In this document: piece by piece, positions 53,751 to 64,000 of the stretch
How the letters are laid out: every line of letters begins with the position of its first letter
Numbering within the stretch: position 1 is the stretch's first letter
NCBI GenBank assembly: GCA_047967505.1
Contig: CM106540.1
Source of the DNA: Dipteris shenzhenensis
Lineage: Eukaryota; Polypodiophyta; Polypodiopsida; Gleicheniales
DNA: 64,000 nucleotides
Strand: one strand, 5' to 3'
Made by a program: the position numbers and the translations under genes
The notes under the pieces: generated by a model
The model's database searches: none
What the model was told of the DNA's origin: nothing
What the model saw: the letters and a program-made list of their open reading frames with translations, nothing else

Positions 53751-54107
53751 CATGGGACTGAGCTTTGTTGAGTTTACCCCTTCACAAACACATTAAAGTT
53801 ATTTCACAAGCTGCACTACTTAAATTCAATATGGTTCATCTTGAGAGAGCCATGGTATGTTCTTTGAAACTACCCACACAGCATTGATCTTTGCATGTCT
53901 ATCTTAGACCAAGAAATGTGTCTTGGAGATACATTTTGTTTTTCGTGCTCTCTTTGAAAGGGCGACGTGCTTAGACTCCTACCCAAGAAAATGAAAAAAA
54001 AAATCAAGAGGTATTTGGACTACCTCATTCCCCTTGATTGTTTCAGGGGGGGTTTGGGTGGCGTGTTTGTTATGTTTTGTCTTGAGAGCCAGCTTTGCTG
54101 TGTGAGT

Positions 54108-54212
54108 GTTTGCTACAAGGAGTATAGCAATGAAACTCCCATGCATCGATATACTACAAGGAGTATAGCGATGTTTGCTACGAGGAGTATAGCGATGAAA
54201 CTCCCGTGCAAA
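54108..54212 (+). repeat. Short tandem repeats (AAGGAGTATAGC)
   Basis: Three copies of TACAAGGAGTATAGCGATG-like units (one CGAGGAG variant), two of them followed by AAACTCCC(A/G)TGCA. No function apparent. The surrounding 53751-54850 is otherwise unrecognised. Confidence 0.75.
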
Positions 54213-54850
54213 TGCCCAATTTGAGCCCTTTTCCATTATTACAATGCAAAGGATGAGAGGGCTTGGCAAGCTTCTTCATTCCTTTCCCCTCCTCTAGTTG
54301 CACAAGGATACAAAAGGCTAACCTTGAGAGTGCACTCTTCGAGTCATTGAAAGTATGGAGGCTTACAAAGAGGACTCATTAGAAATCCAAAGAATCACTC
54401 TCACCAAGCCCACTTTGTCGCTAAGCCTAATTTATTTGCAACATCTTGGGAAAGAAAGATGCACGTGATGGGAGGAGTGATCGGGTTGACACGGGAGCTC
54501 AAGATCAAATTTTCAATGAGCTTGCTGTTGCATCATGCCATCTAAGACTTGGAAAAGGGCAGAGGCAAGTCATTAGAAAACTTACAAAGACATGATGCTT
54601 GGAGAAAATTCAGGGAATCCACTCTCAAGTAGAAAATAGGGGCTTTGAGACAGATTTGTTCACAGGAACCACGTTATAATACATGAAATACGGGAATAAG
54701 TGTGTGTTTTTGAAGTATTGTCTCATCACAGAGTCTCATCACAGAGTGGTTTCTTGGAATGCCTCGATTCTAGAGTATGCTCAACAATGAGATGGTATGT
54801 GTGTGGATGTTGTTGAAGAAGTGAAAGGAAAGCATGAAGCTGAACACAAA

Positions 54851-55398
54851 ATGAGAGAATTGCATTAGAATGAAGAAGAGTGAGGTCCATATGTAGGCAC
54901 CTCTACATGAGCCACCAAGCTCCACAATCATCTCCTCAATGATCTCCTCAATCAGCTCCTAGAATCTCTCAATCATCCTATGTGGCATCTACCACCACCT
55001 AACAGTGCTTATGGGCACCTAACTGTGCCTCTAGCACACACACATAGAACTCAAGGTGTGCCTGGGGCATACACCTTGAGATATCCCATCAAACTGCCCC
55101 TCAAGGGAATGCCTCAGGCTATGTCAAGGATACATCTAGTCTCATAGTTTCTCATGCCATCTCATGGTCGTCAATGATAAACCTATGGCTAGGATCTCAT
55201 GCTAGCAAGGGTTCCCAAGGGTGTGAAGTAAACAAAGGGATACATAAGACATTCCAATGGTTATCTCCCCTGCATGTACATGCACACAATGTCTGCAGGA
55301 GGTACCATGGAGCAAAACACATACATATGGCCTACATCATATGGTGACCAGAGGTGTTTACAAAGAATACGATAGTTTATTCCATTCATTTTGGAGGA
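54851..55398. other. LTR-like/unclassified sequence left of Cop-6
   Basis: Contains TCTCCTCAATGATCTCCTCAATCAG and CACACACATAGAACTC phrases reminiscent of the Cop-6 LTR pieces at 56057-56745, but no defined ends. No gene seen. Confidence 0.3.
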
Positions 55399-55891
55399 CT
55401 ATCGAGGCAGAGTACCTTGACTCAACATAAAAGAGGGATCTACCATTGCATCATCTATAGTGATTGGAGAGTTGATAGAAGCAAGTTGAGTCATGAGACT
55501 CCGCATGTGATTGACATGGGTAGCCAAGGGAGTGCCACTAGCCATCTTTAATTCAAAGAAAGCAATCTTAAGTGACAACTTTGAGATGTGAGAGCTAGCA
55601 CCAAAAATAATATCAAGCTTCTGCCAAGTTTCAGAAGGAGACTCCAAATAAAAAATGTGATGAATATAATCATCTCCTAAGCCAAGAGCAATAATGCCAT
55701 AGGCTTTCTCCTCTTTAGCAGGATCTCGTGTCGGGCATGTAGGAGCTGAGGATTCTCCAGATTAGAGGCTATTGAAGAACAAATTGCAGCAGGTTTGATG
55801 AGGTTTCCCTCATCGATGCAAACTTAACTTTCATCTGCGATGTGTGAAAGCCTTTACCATTGAACTTATCCATATTCAAGAAGGTAGCCAT
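55399..55891 (-). pseudogene. Copia Cop-6 gag
   Basis: The ATG at 55889-55891 opens MATFLNMDKFNGKGFHTSQM, a Copia gag N-terminus. After frame changes a clean frame runs to a stop at 55399: AYGIIALGLGDDYIHHIFYL, ESPSETWQKLDIIFG, KIAFFELKMASGTPLATHVNHMRSLMTQL. The latter is the UBN2/gag core typical of plant Copia. The zinc knuckle and everything downstream are missing, and the 5' part has stops. Lying below LTR-like sequence at 56057, it is the 5' end of a minus-strand element. Confidence 0.75.
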
Positions 55892-56056
55892 GAGAGGGTC
55901 TAACCCAAAATGGGTAGTGTCTACTCTCTTACAAGGCTAGAAAGAGTTGAAGATCTTCAAAATACAAGCATTTAGAGTAGCAAAGACTTGTAACCAAAAA
56001 GAAGATATTTAGTGAAAGGTAGAGCCCTCAACTCCGAAGTTTTTAAGATTGGCTTG

Positions 56057-56249
56057 TGTTGGTGCAAGCATGGAAGCATGATGGAGGTAGACAAGAGGTA
56101 GATACAATGGCACAAGTATGAAGGCAATGAGCAATTGATTCATTCATAGAATGGAGTACATATAAGCAACTACCCATGAGTAGGTGGAATCTAGATCCAC
56201 AATTATCTCAATCAGGAAGACCACCAATGTCTCCTAGGATCACACACCA
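56057..56249 (-). mobile_element. Cop-6-type LTR piece 1
   Basis: Begins TGTTGGTGCAAGCATGG and shares about 180 bp with 56549-56745 (ATACAATGGCACAAGTATGAAGG; GACCACCAATGTCTCCTAG). It ends by truncation at CACACACCA. Confidence 0.6.
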
Positions 56250-56548
56250 GGGACGTGGGGAATGGCTGAGAGAATGGAGAGAACAAACCTAAGCAAATAT
56301 CGTGAAAGAGATAGTTTGTCCTTTAGAAATTACAGAGGCACGGGCTGTAGATGCACAATTTTGGAGATCCCTCTAGTGAGGACGTGCACCCTAAAGTGGG
56401 GAAGTTGCAGCCAGAAGGATTTAGAAATCCAATTGTCGGATGAGAAGAATTTGATGCTATAAGATCCATGTAAAAAAGAGGCAAAACGGTAGAGGTGAAG
56501 AAGAGGGTGAAGAAGATGATGACATGGCACTTAAGAGGCTATACCCCA
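56250..56548. other. Short segment between LTR pieces
   Basis: 300 bp bracketed by the two direct LTR pieces. No domain seen. It could be the internal part of a miniature terminal-repeat retrotransposon. Confidence 0.35.
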
Positions 56549-56745
56549 TGTTGGTGCAAGCATGGTAGATAAGAGGTAGATACAATGGCACAAGTATGAA
56601 GGCAATGAGCAATCGATCCATTCATAGAATGGAGTACATATAAGCAACTAGGTGGAATCTAGATCCACAATTATCTAAATCAGGAAGACCACCAATGTCT
56701 CCTAGAACCTCTCAATCACACACCACACTCCTATATTCACTTAAT
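56549..56745 (-). mobile_element. Cop-6-type LTR piece 2
   Basis: Second copy, starting TGTTGGTGCAAGCATGG at 56549. On its inner side AGGCTATACCCCA resembles a decayed primer site. It continues into ACACACTCAC-rich sequence to about 56840. With piece 1 it brackets only 300 bp. Confidence 0.6.
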
Positions 56746-57072
56746 CACACCTACTGACTAACACATCATCAATCACACCTAACTCAAGCACACCTACACA
56801 CACACATGTGCTCACACACTCACTCACATGATCACTCACAACCATAGACCTTGGTATGATCCATTACATCAATTTGTCCATCAGCTTGCAGCCACTTTGG
56901 TACACATGTATGCCAATGTGTCTTTAATTAATTGCCTCATTGCCATGTGATTACATGGACTACATTTATCTTGGGGTATGAAGAACAAGCATCTTTACAA
57001 ATGTGCATGGAGTACATTGATCTTGGGGTATAAAGCAAGCAAGTAAGCTTTTAGCCTTTATGTGCAAATGAA

Positions 57073-57330
57073 CAAGGCCTGTCACCGAGTAGCTTTACCT
57101 TTGTTACCATCTTGAAAGTTGTTGCAACATAGTAGCTCTGGATGTAAAAAAATGAGGTCCATTATCAAATTAGTAAGGTTTCTTTTAAGACCAATGCTAT
57201 CATAGCAAGTAGTGCCATTGACATGTATGCTAAATGTGGGAGCATAGTTGAATCCCAACAATTCTTTGATGCATCCCCCATAAGAGAAATTGTACCATGG
57301 AATGCATTAATTGTGGATAATATACCCACT
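57073..57330 (+). pseudogene. PPR protein fragment (relic)
   Basis: The plus strand reads GLSPSSFTFVTILKVVA, three stop codons, a decayed stretch, then AIDMYAKCGSIVESQQFFD and REIVPWNALI. These are the L, S and P motif consensus pieces of PLS-class PPR proteins (compare NMYGKCGSLEDAWKVF in the intact gene at 7057-8643). Only about two motifs remain, with stops, so it is a relic, possibly of a different PPR gene. Confidence 0.7.
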
Positions 57331-58129
57331 AGGGGAAGATTGAGCTCTAATGGCATTGGGTCCTCACAACTTTTGGTATACTTGCATTCCAAAGATCTTG
57401 CAATCTTCTAAAACTACACATGTATATATGTATGGACACACACACACACAACGCTTAGACTTTTAAATATTTTTTTCATAAAAATAAAGACACATACAAA
57501 CATGTAGTACACATAAACATGCATGCAATTCTATGTAAAATGTTCTTCTCAACAACAATGCTAACGCTTCAATGAGAACCAATTTAAAAAATACCTTCAA
57601 AGTATTTAAATATTTAGATTTATAAATAAAACCTAAAATTGTGTTCCTTGAAATAAAAGCAACCTATGATCCTAACCTTGACACCTCCCTAATCCATCAT
57701 AGATTGGCCATGCCATTCAACATTCATAGTTTTAGGGCATGTCCTTAGTTGTCTTCTATCTTCTATCTATATATTCTATTTCTTAAGAAGGATTTGTGCC
57801 TAGGATTTGTGCCAAGCAAAAGCTTATTTTATGAGGTCTTGAATAATCATCCACCACTTTATGCTGGTACCATAGGTGGATTGAATTTAGTTGTCTTTAA
57901 AAACCATGTGGCAAGAGGAGTGGAGTGGAGACGGAGCTGGGACATTGCCATGTGGCATGCAAAGGAGGCTTCCACGAATTTAGTGGTGCTCCTTCTCTAG
58001 CTTAACACTCACGATATGTGATGCATTTTTAAATCTTAATGTGGGGGTGAAGCATCCTCCAAGAATGAGACAAAAGGAAAATTTCAAACCTACCATTATC
58101 AAACCGAAGCAAAATTTTGTGTCCTTCAC
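57331..58129. other. AT-rich spacer, no gene seen
   Basis: Low-complexity AC and AT stretches (57437-57450, 57590-57650) and unrecognised sequence. Confidence 0.45.
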
Positions 58130-58815
58130 AGACATAAGGCCAACCCCATGTATCATCCAAGCTCCTCAAGAAAGCTACCAAAAAGAAGGTTGGTGGGATA
58201 GACTAGGCTTGAGAGGCCACCCATTTTTGAAGGGATGCTACCTCTAAGGTTGTTAGTATAGAGCACAAGGCTCTACAAGTTTTAAAGGTGCACTAATTGG
58301 GGAGCAATATTGCCTTATGGACTATTGCCATTAAGATAGAGTTGTTTAATGTGTATCAGTTGGGGAAGCTCAGTTGGAATGCTCCCAGAGAGTTTGTTGG
58401 ATGTGAGAAAGAGTTTCTACAGATTTGAGATGCTACCTCATTGTGGAGGAATGTTTCCATTGAGGGAGTTGCCTAAAAGAATGAGTTCTATGAGTTGCAT
58501 AAATTGGCTAAGCTCTATAGGGAGGGCACCCACAACTACGTTGGAACTCAATCGGAGGATGATGAGATGGGACAATGGTATTGGAGAGATTATTATAGCT
58601 CAAATCCAACAACAATAGAGCTACCCAACATACGAGTTGAGGAGGAATGGTGACTTGGAGGCAATTTTAATGAAGGCTAAGGTATGCAAGAGCAAGGAGG
58701 ATGCCCAACTGGGTGGATGCGACTTGAAAAATTGCTAAGGGACAAGTTGAGGTGAGTGAGGAGGGAGAGGATCACGAGGTGGGGAGGGATGGAACCGGAG
58801 AGACGGGAGGAGGCT

Positions 58816-58816
<1 letters not shown>
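58130..58816 (-). pseudogene. Leucine-rich-repeat receptor-like protein relic
   Basis: Reading the minus strand from 58816 gives successive plant LRR units: RLSGSIPPHLVILSLLTHLN (about 58800-58740), a broken stretch, LPIELSQFMQLIEL, GNSLNGNIPP, KLFLTSNKLSGSIPTELPQL (about 58420-58360), IKQLYLNGNSP, LVLYTNNLRGSIP (about 58268-58230) and GGLSSLVYPTNLLFG. The L..L.L..N.L.G.IP consensus recurs at about 24-residue spacing. Stops fall inside several units. No signal peptide, membrane segment or kinase is seen. Such proteins are cell-surface receptors; this one is inactive. Confidence 0.75.
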
Positions 58817-58819
<3 letters not shown>

Positions 58820-58865
<46 letters not shown>

Positions 58866-58920
58866 TGGTAGACATCCATATGCATGAGGCCAAATATAAT
58901 CACAAAGGGAAAGTCCAAAA

Positions 58921-58965
<45 letters not shown>
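58820..58965 (+). repeat. (GA)n microsatellites
   Basis: Two GA tracts (58820-58862 and 58926-58964) separated by about 60 bp and followed by a G-run. A further GA-rich stretch lies at 59040-59095. Ser-Leu-rich frames across them are artefacts. Confidence 0.95.
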
Positions 58966-58974
<9 letters not shown>

Positions 58975-59099
58975 GGCGAGAGATATAGAGAGAGAGAGAT
59001 TTTAATGCATGTGTGTGAGCATGAATGAGAGAGAAAAATCAAAGGGAGAGGGGGAGAGAGAGAGAGGAGGGAGAGAGAGAGAGGGGGGGAGGGGGGGCA

Positions 59100-59560
59100 A
59101 ATTTTTGTGTTGACCCTTGATCAATGTCACATTGCCACTCATCTAGCTAAATTGGTGAGTAAACTGAGCATATAACCAAACTAAGTGGTACCTAATCATT
59201 GAATAATCTAAGTATAGAGCAAGCTAAAATGGCCTCAAATTTGAAAGTTCAATGCTCGAAATTGAGTGGCAAAGTCTAAATTCTAATCAAATCGACTCAC
59301 AATCTAGCTAACTTGATATTTTAACCAACTCAATGCTAAGTTGAGACTCAAGTCCCCTAAATCTGAGTCAGTTGCATGTTGGCTCCCATTTACTTAAAAA
59401 ATTCTAAGAAATAACTGCAACTTCTCCAATCATTTTTTGACTAGAGTACCCCACACATGCACCCACTTTCTCCAAAGGTGATATGCGAAAGCATCCTCTC
59501 ACATGTGGGTGCACATTCTTTATTTATCATTGCTATTAGGAAGTGACCAATAGAGGGTAC
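59100..59560. other. AT-rich spacer, no gene seen
   Basis: No recognisable coding or repeat structure apart from loosely repeated CTAGCTAA and AACTCAA phrases. Confidence 0.4.
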
Positions 59561-60656
59561 GCACGACGGAAGACTTAGAGAATAGCCCAAGAGCTCACAC
59601 AGTGTGGTGTGGGGTGTGGAATCACAAACTTCTTAACTTAATGTGCATCACATAGATGTGCAGAATCATCAATAGACAATGAACCAACGAGATATGGAAA
59701 CCACTAAAATAATATATTTCCATCCAAAGCAATGGACACAATACAAAAGAGATAGATCCAGAGTCCCATATCCAGAGTCCCACCAATGGTGTGGTCCTCT
59801 GATCTCTAGACTCGAACGTGCTCCACCTCGAGCGTATGTGGACTTTCTACCTTCTGCCTTGGAAGATTAGTCCAAGTTTAGCCTCTCCCTAGAGCTAAGT
59901 CTGCAGCAACATTTCTCTCCTTCACTTCCCATGTAGAGGCTCAAGGATAGTGTATATGCTACTCATTTTTTCTCCTCCAAAAGCTACAAGGCTGGATGAA
60001 TTATGAGGCCTAGGGCCTCTCCTTTTATAGGCCCAAGGCTTGCTCAAAATGATCGATTGATCAAGGTCCTACTGGTTGACTTTTGTCTGTCCTAAAAACT
60101 GATTGGTTGGCTACCCCTACCAGCCCAATCAGTGCCCTATATAAGGGTCTTTCATGGCCCTTTCAATGCCTTTGATCTAGGGAATAAAGCCCTCCCTTTA
60201 TTGTAGGGTTCAGCCGCTTCTATCCTGCCATGTACCAGCTCCATAACCTGCCTGTACACCTTGCGCTTTTGATGTGCCTGCTTTCTGCCTTTGTTGCATC
60301 TCTCTGTCCATCCATATCTACTCCATACTATCCCGTACAATTGCATTGTAGTATGTACATCTGCTACAGAGACACAAGCATCCCAAAGGTATCACTCTAG
60401 GCTCTTCAAGTTTCTTGTGTTCCTCTAGGTATGAACCTTGGATTGTTGCCCACAACTGCCATGTTGTCGTCCATGTGGTAGCCCCTTTCTATGAGGGGCT
60501 GCCCATGTGGTAGCCCCCTCTCTCTGTTCTTTCCTATGGGCATGCTACTCACATGGCATCCAAACAGATGCCCATGTGGCAGCTCTTGCCCTAGGTCCCC
60601 CTCCCCCATGCCCTCCTCATATGGGGATTACAGATGGGGAGGTGACCTTTTCAACA
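59561..60656 (-). mobile_element. LTR-like block
   Basis: On the minus strand it would begin TGTTGAAAAGGTCACC at 60656, followed by the ATCCCCATATGAGGAGG signature shared with other LTR starts in the window. TATA-like CTTATATAGGG (minus, about 60145-60135) and CTATAAAAGG (minus, about 60039-60030) lie inside. The left end is undefined and no primer site was found next to it. Confidence 0.4.
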
Positions 60657-61150
60657 ATTGCTTCATTTAGAAATGTAGTGATGTGACCAAATATGCTTTG
60701 CAGTTATGGATGTGACAAATTCTACTGTTATGGGGATAAATTGGAAATGCATACGTATGAAAAAGCATGTCCTTATTCTAAATTGTCTTTTTAAGCATTT
60801 CTGCCCATTTGTTTTCAATGTTCATGTTACTGACAAAACAAAGGTAAACATTTTGTAAGCAGCTTTGGTCAAATCTTAATTTATTCACACTCGAGCTAGA
60901 CGTTGAGATCCATGTGTGCATGCCACTTTGATCTATGTATTGGGAACCACGTGTGCATGCCACATCATAAATCAATGTAGCAGAAAAGATGAATTCATAA
61001 GTCCAAGTGTAGAAGAGCAAAAAATTGCAAACAGTGTGGAAGAAAGATGGGTACACAAATCATGTAGGGAGTATGGGGACTTTATGATGCATATATGGGA
61101 ATCCATGATGCATAGGATAAGAGGGAGCCAATTGCAAGAAGAGCATAGCT
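60657..61150. other. Spacer, no gene seen
   Basis: Nothing recognised; the TTGATCTATG(T)ATTG(GG)AACCA-type short repeats near 60905-60960 are minor. Confidence 0.35.
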
Positions 61151-61429
61151 AGACTAGTGAGTACTTGATGCCAAGGGTAGAGGTAGTTGATGGTGGGTAA
61201 AAAGGAAGCTAGCAATGAAGGTCTTGGCACGAGGGAAGAACAAAGTGAGAGAGGGAGGCTCTTAAATAAACGTATGGGTAGGGCTGGAAACCCTAACCCT
61301 AAAAGGGTTTGTATATGTTCATTATTTTCAACAAAATCTAGTGTACAGTTAGTCGTTCGTGGTGTGCTCTCTAGCTGTGCCATCTCTCCTCATCTCCACT
61401 CTTCTCCTCTCCTCTCCTCATATTGGTTC
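61151..61429 (+). mobile_element. 3' part of an LTR with adjacent primer site
   Basis: Ends CATATTGGTTCA directly before a tRNA primer site. It contains a telobox-like AAACCCTAACCCTAAA (61288-61303), a TTTGTATATG/AATAAA-rich stretch and a CT-rich end, as in plant LTR R-U5 regions. The LTR start was not located. Confidence 0.5.
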
Positions 61430-61441
61430 ATGGTATCAGAG
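61430..61441 (+). other. tRNA-iMet primer binding site
   Basis: TGGTATCAGAGC on the plus strand, abutting an LTR-like end. It shows that a plus-strand LTR retrotransposon starts here. Confidence 0.8.
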
Positions 61442-63815
61442 CATTTTGCTGAGGCATTGAGATTGAGAGTCTGAGAGATTGAGAGATAGAGAATTCTCAC
61501 ACTTCCGTTGAGTGATACAATTTCCGTTGATGTGAAAGGTTTTTCCATCCATTGAGAGGTCTTTCTCTTTGAGAGATTTCATTTTGAGAGAGGCAGAGAG
61601 TCGTGAAAATTCATTGAGAGACTTGTGGGAGGTCTTTGTTTTTATTCCAAGAGAGAGCTAGTGGATTCTTGCATTGGCTTCAGAGTTAGTGGATTCCAAG
61701 AAAAGTTACTAGAATGTTGCGTTGGTTTTAGAGTTTCAAAAGATATGTTTGAGAGAGAAGATTAGAACCGATTTTGAGAGGGAAACAAGGAGCTGAGTCC
61801 ATTCCTTGTTGAGAGCCTTTATGAGTCCCTTGTTGTTTAGAGACCTTCAAGTCTCTAGAGCTACATGCTACAAGGAGCGAGAGTCCAAAGCGCTATCAAT
61901 AAAGCAATGACCATCTATGACTCGGCTCCTAAGGCTTTAGCGATAGGCTCCAGCCAGCGAAGGCAGCCACAATGTGCCAACACTCTATGTAAAGCAAATG
62001 AGTCATGACTCCATGCAAAGGCAATTTGAAGGTAGACAAAGGCTCGAATCAGCTTCTACAATGACTTTGTCTTCAATTGTCACCTCCAAACTACAATGCA
62101 AACGAGCCTGTCTGGCCTTCATCAACCAACCAATAGCTACTTCAACAACCATCTCCTTGCATGCAGCTCCAAGGCAACTGCAAGGCATAAGAAGGTAGTG
62201 CAAAAGTGCCACCAAGCATCAACAACTCAACAAGGCACCAACAATGATGGATGGACATCTATAGTAGCAACACTGCCTAGGTAACACACAACCCACCACG
62301 ACACAGCATAACAAAATGCAAAAAGGCACAAAGGCATCCAAATGAAGTCTTCATTGCCCACATAAAGCCAATATGACACATGACACACGCAATGATGTAA
62401 GCAAAGCTTCAGGTGATGCTCATGGCTCTTATCAATGACTGTCAGCCTCTAGCATCCTTCATGACTCATGAGCAAACCTCCAACAATGAGCAACCACAAT
62501 AGACAAAGCCAAACTTTAATGCAAGGGAATCACAATGCAGAGCTTCAAATAATCCCAAACATCGATGACCTCAAACAACATCAATGTGAGCCACGCGACG
62601 ATAATGAAATCTAAATCTTGCCTAGAATGTCCTAATATTTCGACAATTCTTATCGTGGAATTAACACGTGGAAATTTCTTAACCCATCCTCAGGGCTTGG
62701 TCACAATGTAACACGTTCCACCTTATCCTTTGGCCACATCACCTCACCTTATCCACACATGCAAATTACCATGTCATTGCTTATCCTACCACATGGCAAC
62801 CCCACAGTACCTTATTTATCCACATCATCAGTGACCCATGCATATGCCATGTCACATGGACACATCATCATTGATCAATCAAATTACAATATTAATGCAC
62901 TTGACTTAGCTAACCATGTCATCAATGCCCCATCATCTGACACATTGCCTTGCCACATCAACATTACCATGTGACATGTAGGCACAATTACCCCTGCCAG
63001 GCACACTTTGCATGTTGCATGTGCACACAGCTGGCACCTCAACAGTGCTCCATAGGCACACCCCTTGCTAGGCACAAATTTTCATATAAACACAGCCTAC
63101 CACATCATCATTTCTCCATCAAGCCGTATCTCTTGATTCATAAAGAATCTGAGGGTACTCCAACAAGGAAAATCGCTCTTTTTTTAGTGCACTACATGCT
63201 TTTACATCATGCACACATTTCAGCATTTGTATCACACATTTTTTAGCCTTGACATCAAAATACACTTCTTGCACACGTTCAAGCCTCTACATCAATGCAT
63301 CTGTGACCCTGTATCTAAAAGGAACAATTTTTTTTTTTTGGCTATTTTTCTTCGCTTGACGATTGGTCTAGCTCTAGACTAATGTGGATTAGTTTATCCA
63401 TAAAGGAGACAACTCCAAAGTAGCCAATTGAAGCCATGCCCAAAATTTCTTGATTCTTACTCAAAAACAATTCCAACGCTCACATGCAGTTTCACATCAC
63501 CACATTTTCTGAAGCCTAATCTTCCACACATCAATGAATAAAATTTAGAGTACTCAATGGTATTGGCAGATTGTTTAGAGGGTATATTGTAAATCATTTC
63601 ATTTTGCACTCACATGCCCTCATTTTAAAGTCTTATAAGGTATTTTTTGGCATTTTTGCACATTATTTTGAGCCTTGTAAAGCCTCGGCTATTCCCGACA
63701 TCATTTGCCACATAAGCCATGTAATAGATTGGAATATATTGCAGCTCTATGTTGACCACTAATAGTTCAAATTGCAATAACTTCACATAGTGTTTTTGGT
63801 ACTATTTTTTGCATC
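61442..63815 (+). other. Possible long leader or mixed spacer
   Basis: Purine-rich GAGAGATTGAGAG-like sequence to about 61800, then ACATCA/CCATGTCA-rich non-coding sequence. It may be the leader of the element whose gag begins at 63816, but 2.4 kb is long for a Copia leader, so an insertion or unrelated DNA is likely. No domain recognised. Confidence 0.35.
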
Positions 63816-64000
63816 ATGTCTACCACTAGCAACCTCAATTTGGAGGCATCTACTAAGACAAACACTTCTAATTTCAGCACATGGAAATGCCAAATGGAGA
63901 CCATTTGTGTACTTCAAGACAAAGGGGAGTACATAGATGGGTCTATAGCTAGATCATCTAGTGCACTAGCAGTAACTCCCACCATTGCTATAGCACAAGC
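63816..64000 (+). CDS. Copia gag N-terminus, leaves the window
   Basis: The ATG at 63816 opens a frame with no stop through the last base. It reads MSTTSNLNLEASTKTNTSNF, then FSTWKCQMETICVLQDKGEY and IDGS, matching the Copia gag N-terminal pattern F..WK..ME..L...D...YIDG. Downstream domains lie outside. Gag would form the virus-like particle. The 61-residue piece has no damage, so this copy may be younger than the others, but that cannot be judged here. Confidence 0.65.
   Translation, partial: MSTTSNLNLEASTKTNTSNFSTWKCQMETICVLQDKGEYIDGSIARSSSALAVTPTIAIAQ

Noticed and set aside
58677-59042. A single 121-residue minus-strand frame taken as one gene
   Set aside because: Most of it is (Ser-Leu)n from GA microsatellites. 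Only the last 45 residues are real LRR sequence, annotated as part of the relic at 58130-58816.
1-64000. tRNA or rRNA genes
   Set aside because: None recognised by eye on either strand. The tRNA-like strings TGGTATCAGAGC are primer binding sites, not tRNA genes. A covariance-model scan would be needed to exclude a diverged tRNA.

Overview
The window looks like nuclear DNA of a land plant with a large, repeat-dominated genome, most likely a fern or another seedless vascular plant. The evidence is an intronless PLS-class pentatricopeptide repeat (PPR) gene, plant-type Copia and chromodomain-Gypsy retrotransposons primed by initiator-Met tRNA (TGGTATCAGAGC-type sites), a plant leucine-rich-repeat gene relic, and almost no other coding sequence. 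The species is an inference; nothing here names it. Only one gene appears intact: the PPR gene at 7057-8643 (minus strand).

Layout. 1-6702: a degenerate Gypsy gag, then a minus-strand Copia chimera (here Cop-1 and Cop-2) with a 3' LTR-like end near 600-1250, a primer site at 6428-6438 and a 263-bp 5' LTR at 6440-6702. 7057-8643: the PPR gene. 9285-18929: a plus-strand Copia relic (Cop-3) split by a minus-strand chromovirus (Chr-1, 10121-15074, flanked by AACAG/AACGG). Chr-1's own 5' LTR carries a 1.5-kb insertion (flanks GAGAG). Cop-3 carries a second insertion inside its RNase H domain. 19243-22500: a second, internally inverted chromovirus (Chr-2). 22501-27969: a long Copia (Cop-4, minus). 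27970-33490: a Gypsy element (Gyp-1, minus). 33700-35487: 5' end of another Copia (Cop-5).

35748-38340 is a tandem array of a roughly 540-bp repeat, interrupted by a 1215-bp solo LTR of the Chr-1 family. 38669-42240 holds a decayed reading frame, an LTR-like block and a diverged direct repeat.

The most unusual object is 42250-53741: 11.5 kb bounded by about 57-bp terminal inverted repeats rich in GCGAGC and by a perfect 9-bp direct repeat CCCGCAAGG. This is the signature of a Mutator-like DNA transposon. It has no visible transposase. Its interior is mostly nested tandem repeats, including six large palindromes (up to about 470 bp) centred on GTTAAC and separated by TATG/TA microsatellites.

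53742-64000 contains a Copia gag with flanking LTR pieces (Cop-6), a PPR relic (57073-57330), an LRR-protein relic on the minus strand (58130-58816), GA microsatellites, LTR-like blocks, a tRNA primer site at 61430, and the start of another Copia gag that leaves the window (63816-64000).

Apart from the PPR gene, which should act in organelle RNA processing, the region is a graveyard of retroelements. Positions of domain boundaries in decayed elements are approximate (tens of bases).
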